Assembly: GCA_036267255.1 (NCBI GenBank)
Contig: DATAWK010000026.1
Coordinates: 1-64,000, forward strand
Length of the DNA: 64,000 nucleotides
From: DATAWK01 sp036267255
Lineage (GTDB): Bacteria; Acidobacteriota; Terriglobia; Terriglobales; Acidobacteriaceae
Direction of reading: 5' to 3'
Part shown: piece after piece, positions 35,197 to 43,477 of the stretch
How positions within the stretch are numbered: position 1 is the stretch's first letter
Layout: each line of letters begins with the position of its first letter
Notes under the pieces: generated by a model
What the model saw: the letters and a program-made list of their open reading frames with translations, nothing else
What the model was told of the DNA's origin: nothing
Database searches by the model: none
Position numbers and translations under genes: made by a program

Positions 35197-35577
35197 ATGT
35201 GTATGCGGCCCCTGCTCCATCCCTCGATCGAAGACGTTACGGTTGAGGGAATTCTTCATGCCTTATCCGACCCGATACGGGTGGCTATCTACGCAGACAT
35301 CGTGTCGCAGGAGTGCACGCAGAACTGTTCGACATTCCTGACTGTCAGTGACAAGACGATCCCCAAGTCCACGCTCTCGCAACACTTCAGAGCGCTGAGA
35401 GAGGCAGGGCTGATTCGCGGAGAACGGCGGGGCGTTGAAGTGCATAACATTTCGCGGTGCGCAGAGATCGAGCAACGTTTTCCCGGGCTTATCCGGGCAA
35501 TTGTCAATGCGCATGCCATTCAGTTGAAGGACGAAGCTGCAAAGAGACCTTCCAGGCGGGCGGCGAGGAATAAATAA
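35197..35577 (+). CDS. ArsR-type winged-helix transcriptional regulator
   Basis: A 126-aa regulator. ILHALSDPIRVAIYADI is the ArsR helix-1 motif, and PKSTLSQHFRALREAGLIRGERRG is the recognition helix plus wing (quoted in part). No CVC metal motif is present at the usual site; two Cys residues (ECTQNC) lie in the loop before the HTH. The start could be 35197 or 35203, and the frame opens with a TTG at 35167. It is divergent from the SDR gene, its probable target. Confidence 0.82.
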   Translation: MCMRPLLHPSIEDVTVEGILHALSDPIRVAIYADIVSQECTQNCSTFLTVSDKTIPKSTLSQHFRALREAGLIRGERRGVEVHNISRCAEIEQRFPGLIRAIVNAHAIQLKDEAAKRPSRRAARNK

Positions 35578-35759
35578 AAAAGATCCATGGTTCAGGGCGC
35601 AACGCAGCTCGTCTCCTCGCGCCAGGCGGGCGTTGCCGAAATGACGGCCCAATCTCCCCAAGGTTCATCCAGATTTCAATTCGCGGAACGCAGCAACGTC
35701 TTCCAGAATGCATCGATGCCAACAGACGCAGGCGATGCAAACAGGCGCAGGCGAGCGAA

Positions 35760-36191
35760 TTACTTCAGCGAGCGAGTTTGCCGGGGCTTCGGCTTGCTCT
35801 TGTCTCTGAGGGTGAGGAGATTGAGCGCCACGGCGGCGCGGATGAGTTGCTTCAAGGCAGCTTCGTTGATCTTGTCGTTTTCGTGGATGTCGATGGCGCG
35901 CCGGACATTCCCGTCGAGGCTGGAGTTGAAGAGACCGGAAGGGTCCTGCAACGCCGCTCCCCGGGCAAAGGTCATCTTGACGGCGTTCTTGTAGGTCTCG
36001 CCAGTGCAGACGATGCCGGCGTGGGACCAGACGGGCGTTCCCTTCCACTTCCACTCTTCGACAATCTCCGGGTCGGCGGCGTGGATGATTGCGCGCACTT
36101 TCGCGAGCGTCTTGCCGCGCCAGCCGTCAAGGGCGTTGATCTTCGCGTCGATGGATGCAGAGGCTGATTCCGTAGGGATGGGTTTTTTCAT
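35760..36191 (-). CDS. DUF1801-domain protein
   Basis: A 143-aa protein of the YdhG/YjbR-like DUF1801 fold. The pattern is AKINALDGWRGKTLAKVRAIIHAADPEIVEEWKW (quoted only for recognition, in part), then GTPVWSHAG, KMTFARGAAL and a late RAAVALN. This family has no established biochemical role; some members bind small ligands. The C-terminal tail is basic (KSKPKPRQTR). It stands alone between rightward genes. Confidence 0.8.
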   Translation of the reverse strand: MKKPIPTESASASIDAKINALDGWRGKTLAKVRAIIHAADPEIVEEWKWKGTPVWSHAGIVCTGETYKNAVKMTFARGAALQDPSGLFNSSLDGNVRRAIDIHENDKINEAALKQLIRAAVALNLLTLRDKSKPKPRQTRSLK

Positions 36192-36417
36192 GGCGGATTC
36201 TCTCGCAGCTAATGTAGCTGCGCGATGGCGGTACCTGCAAGCGCAGCAGGTGGAAGCATCTCTGGTTGGGCAGCTGTTCGTAGCAACGAGCGCATGATTG
36301 GGGAGGCACTCATCGACGCTGGATAGGTAACGGGAAGTCGGCTTATCAAGAGCAATCCGTCGGTTCCGACAAGGGTGTTTATCATTATGATGTTTCCGAG
36401 ATATATCGTCCTTTGAA

Positions 36418-37044
36418 ATGCCCCAGAATTGTGTGGAGGTTCAAGTGCCCGCTCGAGCGAAGGTAAATGCGCAAGATGACTCTTCGATCAGGCTTTTCAG
36501 TTCCCGGCAGGACTGGGCCGTTTGGCTGAAGAAGGAACACCGCAAGAGCGCGGGGCTTTGGCTTCGCCTCGCCAAGAAGGACTCCAAGGTGGAGTCGGTG
36601 ACATATCAGGAAGCGTTAGACATTGCCTTGTGCTACGGATGGATCGACGGACAAAAGCGGCCCGAAAGCGAGCATTTTTGGCTGCAAAAATTTCTTCCGC
36701 GTTCGAAGAAGAGCCTTTGGTCGAAGATCAACCGGGCCAAAGCGCTTACACTGATCGCAAACGGCGAGATGGAGTCCGCCGGGATGGAAGCAATAGAGGA
36801 CGCCAAAGCAGATGGACGATGGGACGCGGCGTACGATTCACCAAGCGGTGCGACGGTGCCAGATGACTTTCAGGCTGCGTTGGACTCCAAGCCCCAGGCC
36901 GCAGCGTTTTTTGAGGGGCTTGACCGGGCGAACCGGTATGCGATTCTTTGGCGAATTCAAACCGCGAAACGGGCGGAGACTCGCGCTCGCAGAATTGAAC
37001 AATTTGTAGCAATGCTGGGGCGGCACGAGAAGATCCATCCCTGA
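36418..37044 (+). CDS. YdeI/OmpD-associated family protein
   Basis: A 208-aa protein with the YdeI pattern: FSSRQDWAVWLKKEH, then SVTYQEALDIALCYGWIDGQ, PRSKKSLWSKINRAKA, and the C-terminal YAILWRIQTAKRAETRARRIEQF (each partly quoted). Members are cytosolic and stress-linked in some bacteria, without proven activity. A GTCGGCTT-type repeat motif lies 44 bases downstream. Confidence 0.85.
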   Translation: MPQNCVEVQVPARAKVNAQDDSSIRLFSSRQDWAVWLKKEHRKSAGLWLRLAKKDSKVESVTYQEALDIALCYGWIDGQKRPESEHFWLQKFLPRSKKSLWSKINRAKALTLIANGEMESAGMEAIEDAKADGRWDAAYDSPSGATVPDDFQAALDSKPQAAAFFEGLDRANRYAILWRIQTAKRAETRARRIEQFVAMLGRHEKIHP

Positions 37045-37386
37045 TTTTTCTACGTACGGCACCTTGGTAGCCGTTTGATCCCGATAAGTCGGCTTGTGGG
37101 AAGCGATCCGGATTCCTCCCCAATCACGGTCTAACCGGAACCTGAACCGTAGTTGTTACGAACCATCACCGCCGTCACCAGCCACGACTCCGCGACGCAC
37201 CATCCGGATTGCCGACAAACCAGAAGTGAATGACGAGAAGGGCGTTTCCCGTTACCTATCTGATCGAGGCAGCGTAGCTGATACGGTTTCAATAAGTCCT
37301 TGCCCTGTTCTCAACAACAAAGAATGAGGTTTCCGAAAGGACGACTTTTCGGGAGAGACAGGCATCTGACAGTTGCAGGAGGCAGA
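37045..37386. other. Intergenic region with dispersed-repeat motifs
   Basis: No gene is supported here. It contains GTCGGCTT at 37088-37095 and a 21-bp segment at 37231-37251 (starting TGACGAGAAGG, ending TTTCCCG) that is identical at 44596-44616. The AGGAGG before the next start lies at 37377-37382. Confidence 0.6.
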
Positions 37387-37899
37387 ATGCGGCGATTTGA
37401 CTTGATCGGATTTCATCGCTCTCTCGATGGAGAGCGGCAGAAACGGAAGCTTAGCTGGGCGCAGTTGGCTGAAGAGGTGAATCGACCTTTTACCAATACT
37501 CCTTCTATCCCGATCCATCCTGCTACCCTCCGTGACATGCCGAAAAAGCGATCAGTAACCAGCGCGGTCGTACTGCAGGTGCTTCGATGGCTTGGGAGAT
37601 CTCCAGAGGCTTTCCTCGTCCCACCGGACGAAAAATCTGAGGAAGAGGCGGCTCTACCGGAAGCCGCAATGAATCACGTTTTACGGCTTGATACTCATGC
37701 GCTCCACACAGCACTTGAAGCCGAACGCAAGCGACGCGAGTTGACCTGGGCTGAGGTGGCAGCGGAACTTCCGGGCTTTCAGCCAGCGATGCTCACTAAT
37801 CTCGCAACAGGTCCGCTCATCGGCTTCCCTCGGGTGATGTTGCTTACGCAATGGCTTCGTGTGCCGCTGTCAAGGTTTGTGAGGGCTCGACCAAGATAG
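37387..37899 (+). CDS. Hypothetical protein with two HTH-like modules
   Basis: A 170-aa protein made of two similar halves. Half one has FHRSLDGERQKRKLSWAQLAEEV and half two has LHTALEAERKRRELTWAEVAAEL (each partly matching XRE-type helix-turn-helix openings). Each is followed by a conserved late segment, LQVLRWLGRSPEAFL and LLTQWLRVPLSRFV. The arrangement looks like an internally duplicated DNA-binding domain. AGGAGG four bases before the ATG at 37387 fixes the start. I do not recognise a named family; DNA binding is inferred. Confidence 0.7.
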   Translation: MRRFDLIGFHRSLDGERQKRKLSWAQLAEEVNRPFTNTPSIPIHPATLRDMPKKRSVTSAVVLQVLRWLGRSPEAFLVPPDEKSEEEAALPEAAMNHVLRLDTHALHTALEAERKRRELTWAEVAAELPGFQPAMLTNLATGPLIGFPRVMLLTQWLRVPLSRFVRARPR

Positions 37900-38350
37900 T
37901 CATACGGCAGGAAACTCGATTCATCCTTAGATTCCCCTTCTACTTTTCCTCTGAAGTGCCCCTGAAGCGACGATTCCATCGACTACGAATCGTTATGATC
38001 ACTCTCTGTCTGCTACCAAGTGGCGCTAAATCGCCGAGTCACTCATCGAAAGCGGATTAGTACTGATATGTCGGCTTCTCATGAGCGATCTGTTGCTTCT
38101 GGCAAACGCGTTTGCAGCCTGCGCCGGAAGAAGTACGACGCGCCCCGGAGAACTGCGGTCCGCGTCGGTCAGCTCCACGCATTGATCCCGTCGCCAGCGG
38201 TGAGGTGTGCCCCTCAGCGCCTAAAGGCGCATCGCGGGGACCACTTATCCCCGGACTAAAGTCCGGGGTCTAGCGACGCGAAGTACAGGGTCTAGTTATC
38301 TCTACCTATCTAATGCGAACTTGTTTTCTCGGGCGGAGATCCGGGTAACT
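37900..38350. other. Intergenic region with repeat motifs and TAAA-loop hairpins
   Basis: No gene is supported between the HTH protein and the M61 peptidase. It holds a GTCGGCTT motif at 38070-38077 and two TAAA-loop hairpins, listed separately. The rest is unremarkable. Confidence 0.6.
38217..38268. repeat. REP-like pair of TAAA-loop hairpins
   Basis: GCGCC-TAAA-GGCGC (38217-38230) and CCCCGGAC-TAAA-GTCCGGGG (38249-38268) are perfect stems with identical TAAA loops; the second is followed by TCTAG. A related pair occurs at 43301-43354. This resembles REP-type intergenic palindromes. Confidence 0.7.
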
Positions 38351-40324
38351 TCAGGAGCCATGGTTGATCGGTTTGGGTGCGAGGATCTGCTGCAGGTAAT
38401 CGGTCTCGCCCGGCACCCGGACCAGATGCGGGTACTTCAGTCCACCGTCGTAATGGACCGTGTAGAGCTGGGTGGCGCCATCGCTCTTCGCGCTTATCTG
38501 CAACGGTTTCCTGCTCTTCTGCGCCTGGGCGATTGCGCTCCGCAAGACGGCGGTGCTGTACGGTTGGCCGTCGATGGAGACAAGCTCCATGCCGGGTGCG
38601 AGCCCGGCCTTGAAAGCCGGTCCGTTCCATAACACGTCCTCGACCGTGCCCTGGTGATTGAGGAACAGGCCCACGGAGAACATTGCGTTGACACCTTTGC
38701 GGCTGAGTTCGCCTTCGCTGACGTTCTCGAGCGCATTCTGGTAGCGCGAAGGCTGGTCGGTATAGACCAGACGCCAACCGCTGGCCTCGATGCCGGATAG
38801 CAGCGGCACCTGTTGGCCGACGCCGTCCAGCCAGTTGTGCAGGAAGCTCGCCCAGTCGTAGGGCTGGACGGCATTGAGCGCGGCGACGACGTCATTGAAG
38901 GTGTAGGTATGGGTTATGAAACTGCCGTTGTCGACGCCGAAAAAATGCTGAGCAAAGTCGTCAATGGAACGCTGATCCTGACTCAATGTCCGGATTTTCA
39001 TGTCGACGGCGAACCATAGCAGTTGGCCTTCACGATAGAAGTCGGTTTGCCGACGCCAGTTCGACCATGCGTACGGCGAGCCGTAGAGCAGTTGCGCGGC
39101 GACGGTGGTGTCGATCAGCGGCCGCCACTCGCGACCGGTTCGGTGGGCCATGTCCGCCGCCCGGTAGGCGACCACCTGACGCCAGGTATCCGGCGACCAC
39201 AAGCCGCTTCGCACCGTCAACATGTCGCCGAGGTAGACGGTGAGACCCTCATACACCCACAGCATCTTTGCATGTTCGGGGCGCTCGAAGTCGGGCTGCC
39301 ACAGTTCTGCCGGACGCATGAATTTTCCGTTCCATGAGTGTGTGTATTCATGCGGCAAGAGCGAGGCATCGAGCATGAAATGGTCGGGGTCGGCAAACAT
39401 CTTTGTGCCGCCGCGCGCGCGGTCATCACTCGACTGGTGATGCTCCAGCCCACCGGTCGAGACGTAGTCGCTCAACGTAAGAAGGAAGTGATAGTCCCCA
39501 TAGTGATGGGATTGAAACAGGGCCTGCGCCTGCTCGACCAGATGACGATAACCGGCGAGTTGCGTATCGGAAATATCCAGTGCCGCCGCGTCCCCACCCA
39601 CCATATCAAGATACCGATGCACCGATGAGCCGGCCGGGGTGAGATCAATCTCGCGGAAATATTTTCCGGCAATCACCGGCGAATCGACCAGCGTGTTGAA
39701 GGGTACCGGCTGGAACGCGATGCGATCGCCGCTGCGTTTTTCTGTCGTCAGCGCGCTCGCGTAGCGCCAATCGGCGGGGATCACCAAGGTCGGTTGAACC
39801 ATTTGCACTTTGGTCGGATACCCGGCCTGGTACAGCGCTACATCATTCCACTCGAGACCGATGAGACGCGATGTGAAGCGGGCATGTGCCGGAAACTGGA
39901 AGCGGATGTCGATGCGGTCGACGCCTGCAGGCACCGTCAAATGAAACGTGAACATGTCGACTTCGTCACGATGCCATACGATCGGTTTGCCGCCAGCCGT
40001 GATTTCCAGGCCCATCATGGTGCCGATGGGGCCATCGGGCGAGTGATCCCCGGGAATGTATTTCGGGTAGTAGAGCGTCAGAGGCCCGGGCCTGACCGGC
40101 ATCCCCTCGTGCACGTAGAGAATTTTTTGTTCGGGATTGGGTAATCGCACCGTTAAGGCAACGGGGCCGGCGGGACCTTCTCCATCCGTCTGACCCATGC
40201 AAGACAAAGACGTGACGACAAGAGCAACCGTGCACAGAAGCAAGGACAATCGTTTCAAACGCCATACCCTCAAGTGAAGTAATCGACAACACTTAAGGTA
40301 CGCTACCCAGGCGGTGGGCGTCAT
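38351..40324 (-). CDS. M61-family glycyl aminopeptidase-like metalloprotease with PDZ domain
   Basis: A roughly 657-aa exported zinc peptidase. The N-terminal hydrophobic segment (LSLLLCTVALVVTSLSC) is a signal peptide, possibly lipoprotein type. The M61 N-domain spans about residues 55-235. GGLEHHQSS is at 291-299 and zinc motif HEYTHSWNG at 325-333, with the downstream glutamate in VYEGLTVYLGD. The C-terminal 90 residues form a PDZ domain (GMELVSIDGQP). The start is uncertain, as the frame has only one ATG before the signal region. Substrate: probably N-terminal Gly or Ala peptides. Confidence 0.88.
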   Translation of the reverse strand: MTPTAWVAYLKCCRLLHLRVWRLKRLSLLLCTVALVVTSLSCMGQTDGEGPAGPVALTVRLPNPEQKILYVHEGMPVRPGPLTLYYPKYIPGDHSPDGPIGTMMGLEITAGGKPIVWHRDEVDMFTFHLTVPAGVDRIDIRFQFPAHARFTSRLIGLEWNDVALYQAGYPTKVQMVQPTLVIPADWRYASALTTEKRSGDRIAFQPVPFNTLVDSPVIAGKYFREIDLTPAGSSVHRYLDMVGGDAAALDISDTQLAGYRHLVEQAQALFQSHHYGDYHFLLTLSDYVSTGGLEHHQSSDDRARGGTKMFADPDHFMLDASLLPHEYTHSWNGKFMRPAELWQPDFERPEHAKMLWVYEGLTVYLGDMLTVRSGLWSPDTWRQVVAYRAADMAHRTGREWRPLIDTTVAAQLLYGSPYAWSNWRRQTDFYREGQLLWFAVDMKIRTLSQDQRSIDDFAQHFFGVDNGSFITHTYTFNDVVAALNAVQPYDWASFLHNWLDGVGQQVPLLSGIEASGWRLVYTDQPSRYQNALENVSEGELSRKGVNAMFSVGLFLNHQGTVEDVLWNGPAFKAGLAPGMELVSIDGQPYSTAVLRSAIAQAQKSRKPLQISAKSDGATQLYTVHYDGGLKYPHLVRVPGETDYLQQILAPKPINHGS

Positions 40325-40374
40325 GTGCGAAAACTTGATTCCCGCGCGAGGAACTATCTGTCCGGTTCAAGACG

Positions 40375-40422
40375 ATGCTTCGCGCAGGCTCTGGACAATG
40401 CTTCGCGTGCAGGCTCTGGACA
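40375..40422. repeat. Direct repeat, two copies of about 24 bp
   Basis: ATGCTTCGCG-AGGCTCTGGACA occurs at 40375-40397 and, with a two-base insertion, at 40398-40422. It lies in the 179-bp gap upstream of the M61 gene. Confidence 0.75.
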
Positions 40423-40503
40423 ATGCCGCGTGCGATGCCGATGTTTCGCACGCGGTCGGGGACGACAGAGGTTTGAAAGATCGGAGATGGTAGCCCCTCG
40501 TGT

Positions 40504-40923
40504 TTATACCGGCCCGGCGTTTTTCGAGGGAAAGAGGATGCCGATGGTACGGCTTTGGGGTCGAAGCGCCCACGATGCCACAGCCAGACCCGTGATGATG
40601 AGCGGGGCAAGGATGTGAAAGCCGTACGCGCCGTATCCGCCGACCGAAGCGTTGGATGCGACCGCGCCGGTGAGGTCAAAGAAAATGCCGGCGTAGGCCC
40701 ATTCCTTGAGCCGGGGAAAACGCGGCACGAGGATGGCAATGACCCCGAGCACCTTCCAGACTCCCAAGATGGTGACAAAGTACGCCGGGTAGCCAAGGAT
40801 GTGCACAAAGCCATGGACGGTGCCGGGCACACGCGCTACCTGCGCGGCGCCGCCGCCTCCGATAAAAAACGCTACGAGTATGGTCGTGGTCCAATACGCA
40901 ATGCTTTTTGCTTTCGTGGTCAT
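40504..40923 (-). CDS. DoxX-family membrane protein
   Basis: A 139-aa protein with four predicted transmembrane helices and the DoxX-like pattern FFIGGGGAAQ near the start and LGVWKVLGVIAILVP in the middle. DoxX-like proteins of this subgroup are frequently encoded with SRPBCC and ArsR genes, as here. The ATG at 40923 overlaps the SRPBCC stop by four bases. Function is unknown, possibly redox-associated. Confidence 0.88.
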   Translation of the reverse strand: MTTKAKSIAYWTTTILVAFFIGGGGAAQVARVPGTVHGFVHILGYPAYFVTILGVWKVLGVIAILVPRFPRLKEWAYAGIFFDLTGAVASNASVGGYGAYGFHILAPLIITGLAVASWALRPQSRTIGILFPSKNAGPV

Positions 40924-41411
40924 GCCAACCCTCCAATGACGCGCTCGAGATTGCCGATGAATTTCTGCCAGCCGTACTTTGCACCCTGATACGCTGCCTG
41001 CTGATCGGGACCGAAGCCGGACTGCTCCATGCGAACGTGCGTGCCACCCTCGGCCGGCGTCAAGGTCCAGAGCACCACCCATTGCAGCCCGGATTCGCCT
41101 CCCCCAACGCCCCAGTTATAGGACAGACGCTTCAAGGGTTCGACGGTCAGCACCTCGCAGTCGACGATGCCATTCCAGTGCGGCATGGGGTCGGCGCGGA
41201 ACTGAAACCTGCGTCCGACCGACGGCTCGAAGTCGTTGTTCATCATCCATTGCGCGAGGAGCGGGCTCTCGGTGAGCGCGCGCCACAGCTTCTCCGGCGG
41301 GTGCGAAAATACCCGCTCGACGACAAGGGTACGAGGACTCTCAGCCGGCTTGCCGCCCTCGGCATTGTTGGTTTTTGCATCGTGCGTGGATTTGTTGATG
41401 GAATCGTTCAT
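40920..41411 (-). CDS. SRPBCC (AHSA1-like) domain protein
   Basis: A 163-aa START-fold protein. VVERVFSHPPEKLWRALTESPLLAQWM is the opening of the AHSA1-like family (quoted in part), and LSYNWGVGGG and VVLWTLTPAEGGTHVRMEQSGF follow. These bind hydrophobic ligands in a deep cavity; the ligand is unknown. It overlaps its upstream ArsR gene and downstream DoxX gene by four bases each, forming a tightly coupled operon. Confidence 0.9.
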   Translation of the reverse strand: MNDSINKSTHDAKTNNAEGGKPAESPRTLVVERVFSHPPEKLWRALTESPLLAQWMMNNDFEPSVGRRFQFRADPMPHWNGIVDCEVLTVEPLKRLSYNWGVGGGESGLQWVVLWTLTPAEGGTHVRMEQSGFGPDQQAAYQGAKYGWQKFIGNLERVIGGLA

Positions 41412-41746
41412 GGTTTCATCCTTTCCAAAAGTTCCTCCAGACGGTCGAACCGATCACGCCAAAAGGCGCCGTAGAGATTGAGCCAGTCCACGATGGGCGC
41501 CAGGGCATCGGGCCGTGCGCGATAGTGCGTTTCACGTCCCTCGCGGCGATGCCGCACCAGCTTTGCCCGCTTGAGCACGGTGAGGTGCTTGGAGACAGCA
41601 GGCTGCGAGACTCCGGCGCGGCGCGTCAATGCATGCACGGTCTGTTCGCCGTGCCGCGTCAATCCCTCAAAAATGGCCCTGCGCGTGGGATCGGCAAGAG
41701 CGCGGAACACGGAATTGGCGTTGGTCGGTTTCACATCCAGAACCAT
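41408..41746 (-). CDS. ArsR-family transcriptional repressor of the SRPBCC-DoxX operon
   Basis: A 112-aa winged-helix regulator: VFRALADPTRRAIFEGL, then SQPAVSKHLTVLKRAKLVRHRREGRETHYRA (quoted in part), with no metal-binding CVC motif. It heads the arsR-SRPBCC-doxX operon with four-base overlaps. The ATG at 41746 falls inside a 13-bp inverted repeat and within the likely -10 element. The true start may therefore be the in-frame GTG at 41734 (KPTNANSVF follows), which would make the message leaderless. Confidence 0.9.
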   Translation of the reverse strand: MVLDVKPTNANSVFRALADPTRRAIFEGLTRHGEQTVHALTRRAGVSQPAVSKHLTVLKRAKLVRHRREGRETHYRARPDALAPIVDWLNLYGAFWRDRFDRLEELLERMKP

Positions 41747-41771
41747 AACCGTGTGGTTATGGTTCTGTCAA
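41738..41771 (-). promoter_or_regulatory. ArsR operator: perfect 13-4-13 inverted repeat over the core promoter
   Basis: CAGAACCATAACC (41738-41750), four bases, and GGTTATGGTTCTG (41755-41767) are perfect reverse complements. On the minus strand TTGACA lies at 41771-41766 and TATGGT (41747-41742) follows 18 bases later, so the palindrome fills the spacer and -10. This is very likely the autorepression site of the ArsR gene. Confidence 0.75.
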
Positions 41772-41828
41772 GAGGAAAAATACTCCTCTGCAGACCTATC
41801 TTTCGTTGCCGAGCCGCAGCACGGAAGT

Positions 41829-42692
41829 TTATGGGGTGGGCTGCGGTTTGATCGCGTAGACCTTTACGCTCGCGGCTGCGGCGTTGATGTCGTAATTCGT
41901 CAACAGTTCCGCCAGTTCGGTGTGCAGGGTCGCCGTATCCGACGCAGGCGCACAACAGGATTCTCCATCCATCGCCGGGGAACAACAGCCGGATTGATTT
42001 TCGACTTTTGTATACGCGTTGAGGTCTGCACCGCTGTCCAGAATCTCAACGTGCTCGAATCCAGCTGTGAGCAATGCAGCGCGGTAATCGTCGATCCTGA
42101 TTGCGCCGGCGATACAGCCCACATAGGCGGCCATGCTGCTGGCAACAGCTTCGGGCAGTTCCCCCTTGAGGGCGATGTCGCTTACGGCGAGTCGACCGCC
42201 CGGTTTGAGCACGCGGGCAATCTCACGAAAGACGGCGGGTTTGTCCGGGGCGAGGTTGAGAACGCAATTCGAGATAACGCAATCGACCGAAGCATCCGGC
42301 AGTGGAATAGTGTCGATGGTGGACAGGTAAAATTCCACATTGGAATAACCGCCAGAGGTCGCGTTCGCTCTCGCCCGCTCCACCATGGCCGGGGTCATGT
42401 CAATGCCGATGGCGCGGCCTTCCGGTCCCACCATCCTGGACGCAAGAAAGACATCCAGGCCACCGCCGGAGCCAAGGTCCACAACCACTTCACCGGGCCG
42501 GATGTGAGCGGTGGCGGTTGGATTGCCGCAGGACAATCCCATGTTTGCATTTGCCGGGATAGATGTCAGTTCCTCTGCAGAATATCCGAACGCCTCCGCA
42601 ACGGCTTTTACGCCGTCATCGTTGCTCGATAAGCTGCTCTGCGCGACTGCACCGTATTTCGATCGAACGGACGCAAGAATCTGTTCTGCCAT
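41829..42692 (-). CDS. arsM: Arsenite S-adenosylmethionine methyltransferase
   Basis: Methylates As(III) with SAM. The 287-aa protein starts at 42692 after a clear GGAGGT; the open frame continuing to 43334 runs antisense through arsR and is rejected. GLSCGNPTA contains the first conserved Cys, VVVDLGSGGGLDVFLA is SAM motif I, and ISNCVLNLAPDK and YVGCIAGA carry the other arsenic-binding Cys residues. Paired cysteines near the C-terminus (GCCSP, SCCAP) are common in ArsM. It is divergent from an ArsR repressor. Confidence 0.93.
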   Translation of the reverse strand: MAEQILASVRSKYGAVAQSSLSSNDDGVKAVAEAFGYSAEELTSIPANANMGLSCGNPTATAHIRPGEVVVDLGSGGGLDVFLASRMVGPEGRAIGIDMTPAMVERARANATSGGYSNVEFYLSTIDTIPLPDASVDCVISNCVLNLAPDKPAVFREIARVLKPGGRLAVSDIALKGELPEAVASSMAAYVGCIAGAIRIDDYRAALLTAGFEHVEILDSGADLNAYTKVENQSGCCSPAMDGESCCAPASDTATLHTELAELLTNYDINAAAASVKVYAIKPQPTP

Positions 42693-42697
42693 GGGAC

Positions 42698-42779
42698 CAC
42701 CTCCGACGACATATTCGACATATTCGTCAGGGTGAATATATCGATTGCATTCACATTCGTCAAGGCGTATATATGAAAC
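42698..42779. promoter_or_regulatory. arsM/arsR divergent promoter region
   Basis: Two adjacent ATATTCG motifs lie near 42710-42727, and ATATTC and GAATAT flank an 8-base spacer at about 42720-42739; these are plausible ArsR sites. For the rightward gene, TTGCAT (42745-42750) and TATATA (42768-42773) are spaced by 17, and the -10 ends 6 bases before the ATG at 42780, suggesting a leaderless message. Confidence 0.6.
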
Positions 42780-43193
42780 ATGGCTCGAAAGGTTCGATTC
42801 GACATGCAGCGGTTTTTTCAGGCGCTGGGGGATACGACCCGTCTGCGCTTGCTCAACCTGATGGGTGAGCGGGAGATCTGCGTTTGTTATTTCGTGGAGA
42901 TTCTGGGCGGCCCTCAGCCAAAAATATCGCGGCACCTGGCGTACTTGCGCAATGCCGGCATCGTCTCGGCGCGTCGCGAGGGCAAGTGGATGCACTACCG
43001 CATCGTGATGCCGCCGCATATTGGGGCAACACAGATTCTTCGGCAGACACTTGACTGGTTCGAGGAAGACAAGGCGATGCAGGCAGATCGAGCGCGCCTG
43101 ACGAAGGCTTGCTGCTCGCCGTCGAAGTATGCCGCGCTCGAAGGCGCTCCGCTTCCAGCAGTTGTTGCGGACGCGTGTTGCGTGACTTGCTAG
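42780..43193 (+). CDS. arsR: ArsR-family arsenic-responsive repressor
   Basis: A 137-aa repressor. FQALGDTTRLRLLNLM is ArsR helix 1, and EICVCYFVEIL holds the CVC arsenite-binding motif at the start of the DNA-binding region. ISRHLAYLRNAGIVSARREGKWMHYRI is the recognition helix and wing (quoted in part). The C-terminus adds CC (KACCSPSK) and CCVTC, extra thiols that may contribute to As(III) binding. It is divergent from arsM. Confidence 0.93.
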   Translation: MARKVRFDMQRFFQALGDTTRLRLLNLMGEREICVCYFVEILGGPQPKISRHLAYLRNAGIVSARREGKWMHYRIVMPPHIGATQILRQTLDWFEEDKAMQADRARLTKACCSPSKYAALEGAPLPAVVADACCVTC

Positions 43194-43477
43194 AGATTTG
43201 TAACGATACGTCGGCTTGTGTCCCGGAATCGCATCGGGAAGGGCAGAAGAATCGGACACCGGAGCTTTTGGCGGTGGTGCCGATTGCATGAGAAGTCCCT
43301 CCGTGGCTGAAGCCGAGGTCCAGCCATGCTCCATCCCCCGGCTAAAGCCGGAGGTCTACCCAGGAACGATGGCCAGACTGAGACACTCCCGGCGTTTTCC
43401 GTTGCTTAGGATCGCAGCAGTTCGGTGCTACCATTGGACCGTCGCAGATTCAATAAAACCACAGGAAAAGGACCGAT
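43194..43477. repeat. Intergenic region with repeat motif and TAAA/TGAA-loop hairpins
   Basis: GTCGGCTT occurs at 43210-43217, 17 bases after the arsR stop. A weaker GGC-TGAA-GCC hairpin lies at about 43301-43318, and CCCCCGGC-TAAA-GCCGGAGG (43335-43354, one mismatch) is followed by TCTAC, matching the 38249-38268 element. The remainder up to the cupin start shows no gene. Confidence 0.65.

Noticed and set aside
42693..43334. N-terminal extension of arsM to 501 codons
   Set aside because: The extra part runs antisense through arsR. The ATG at 42692 has a strong ribosome-binding site and gives the normal ArsM length.
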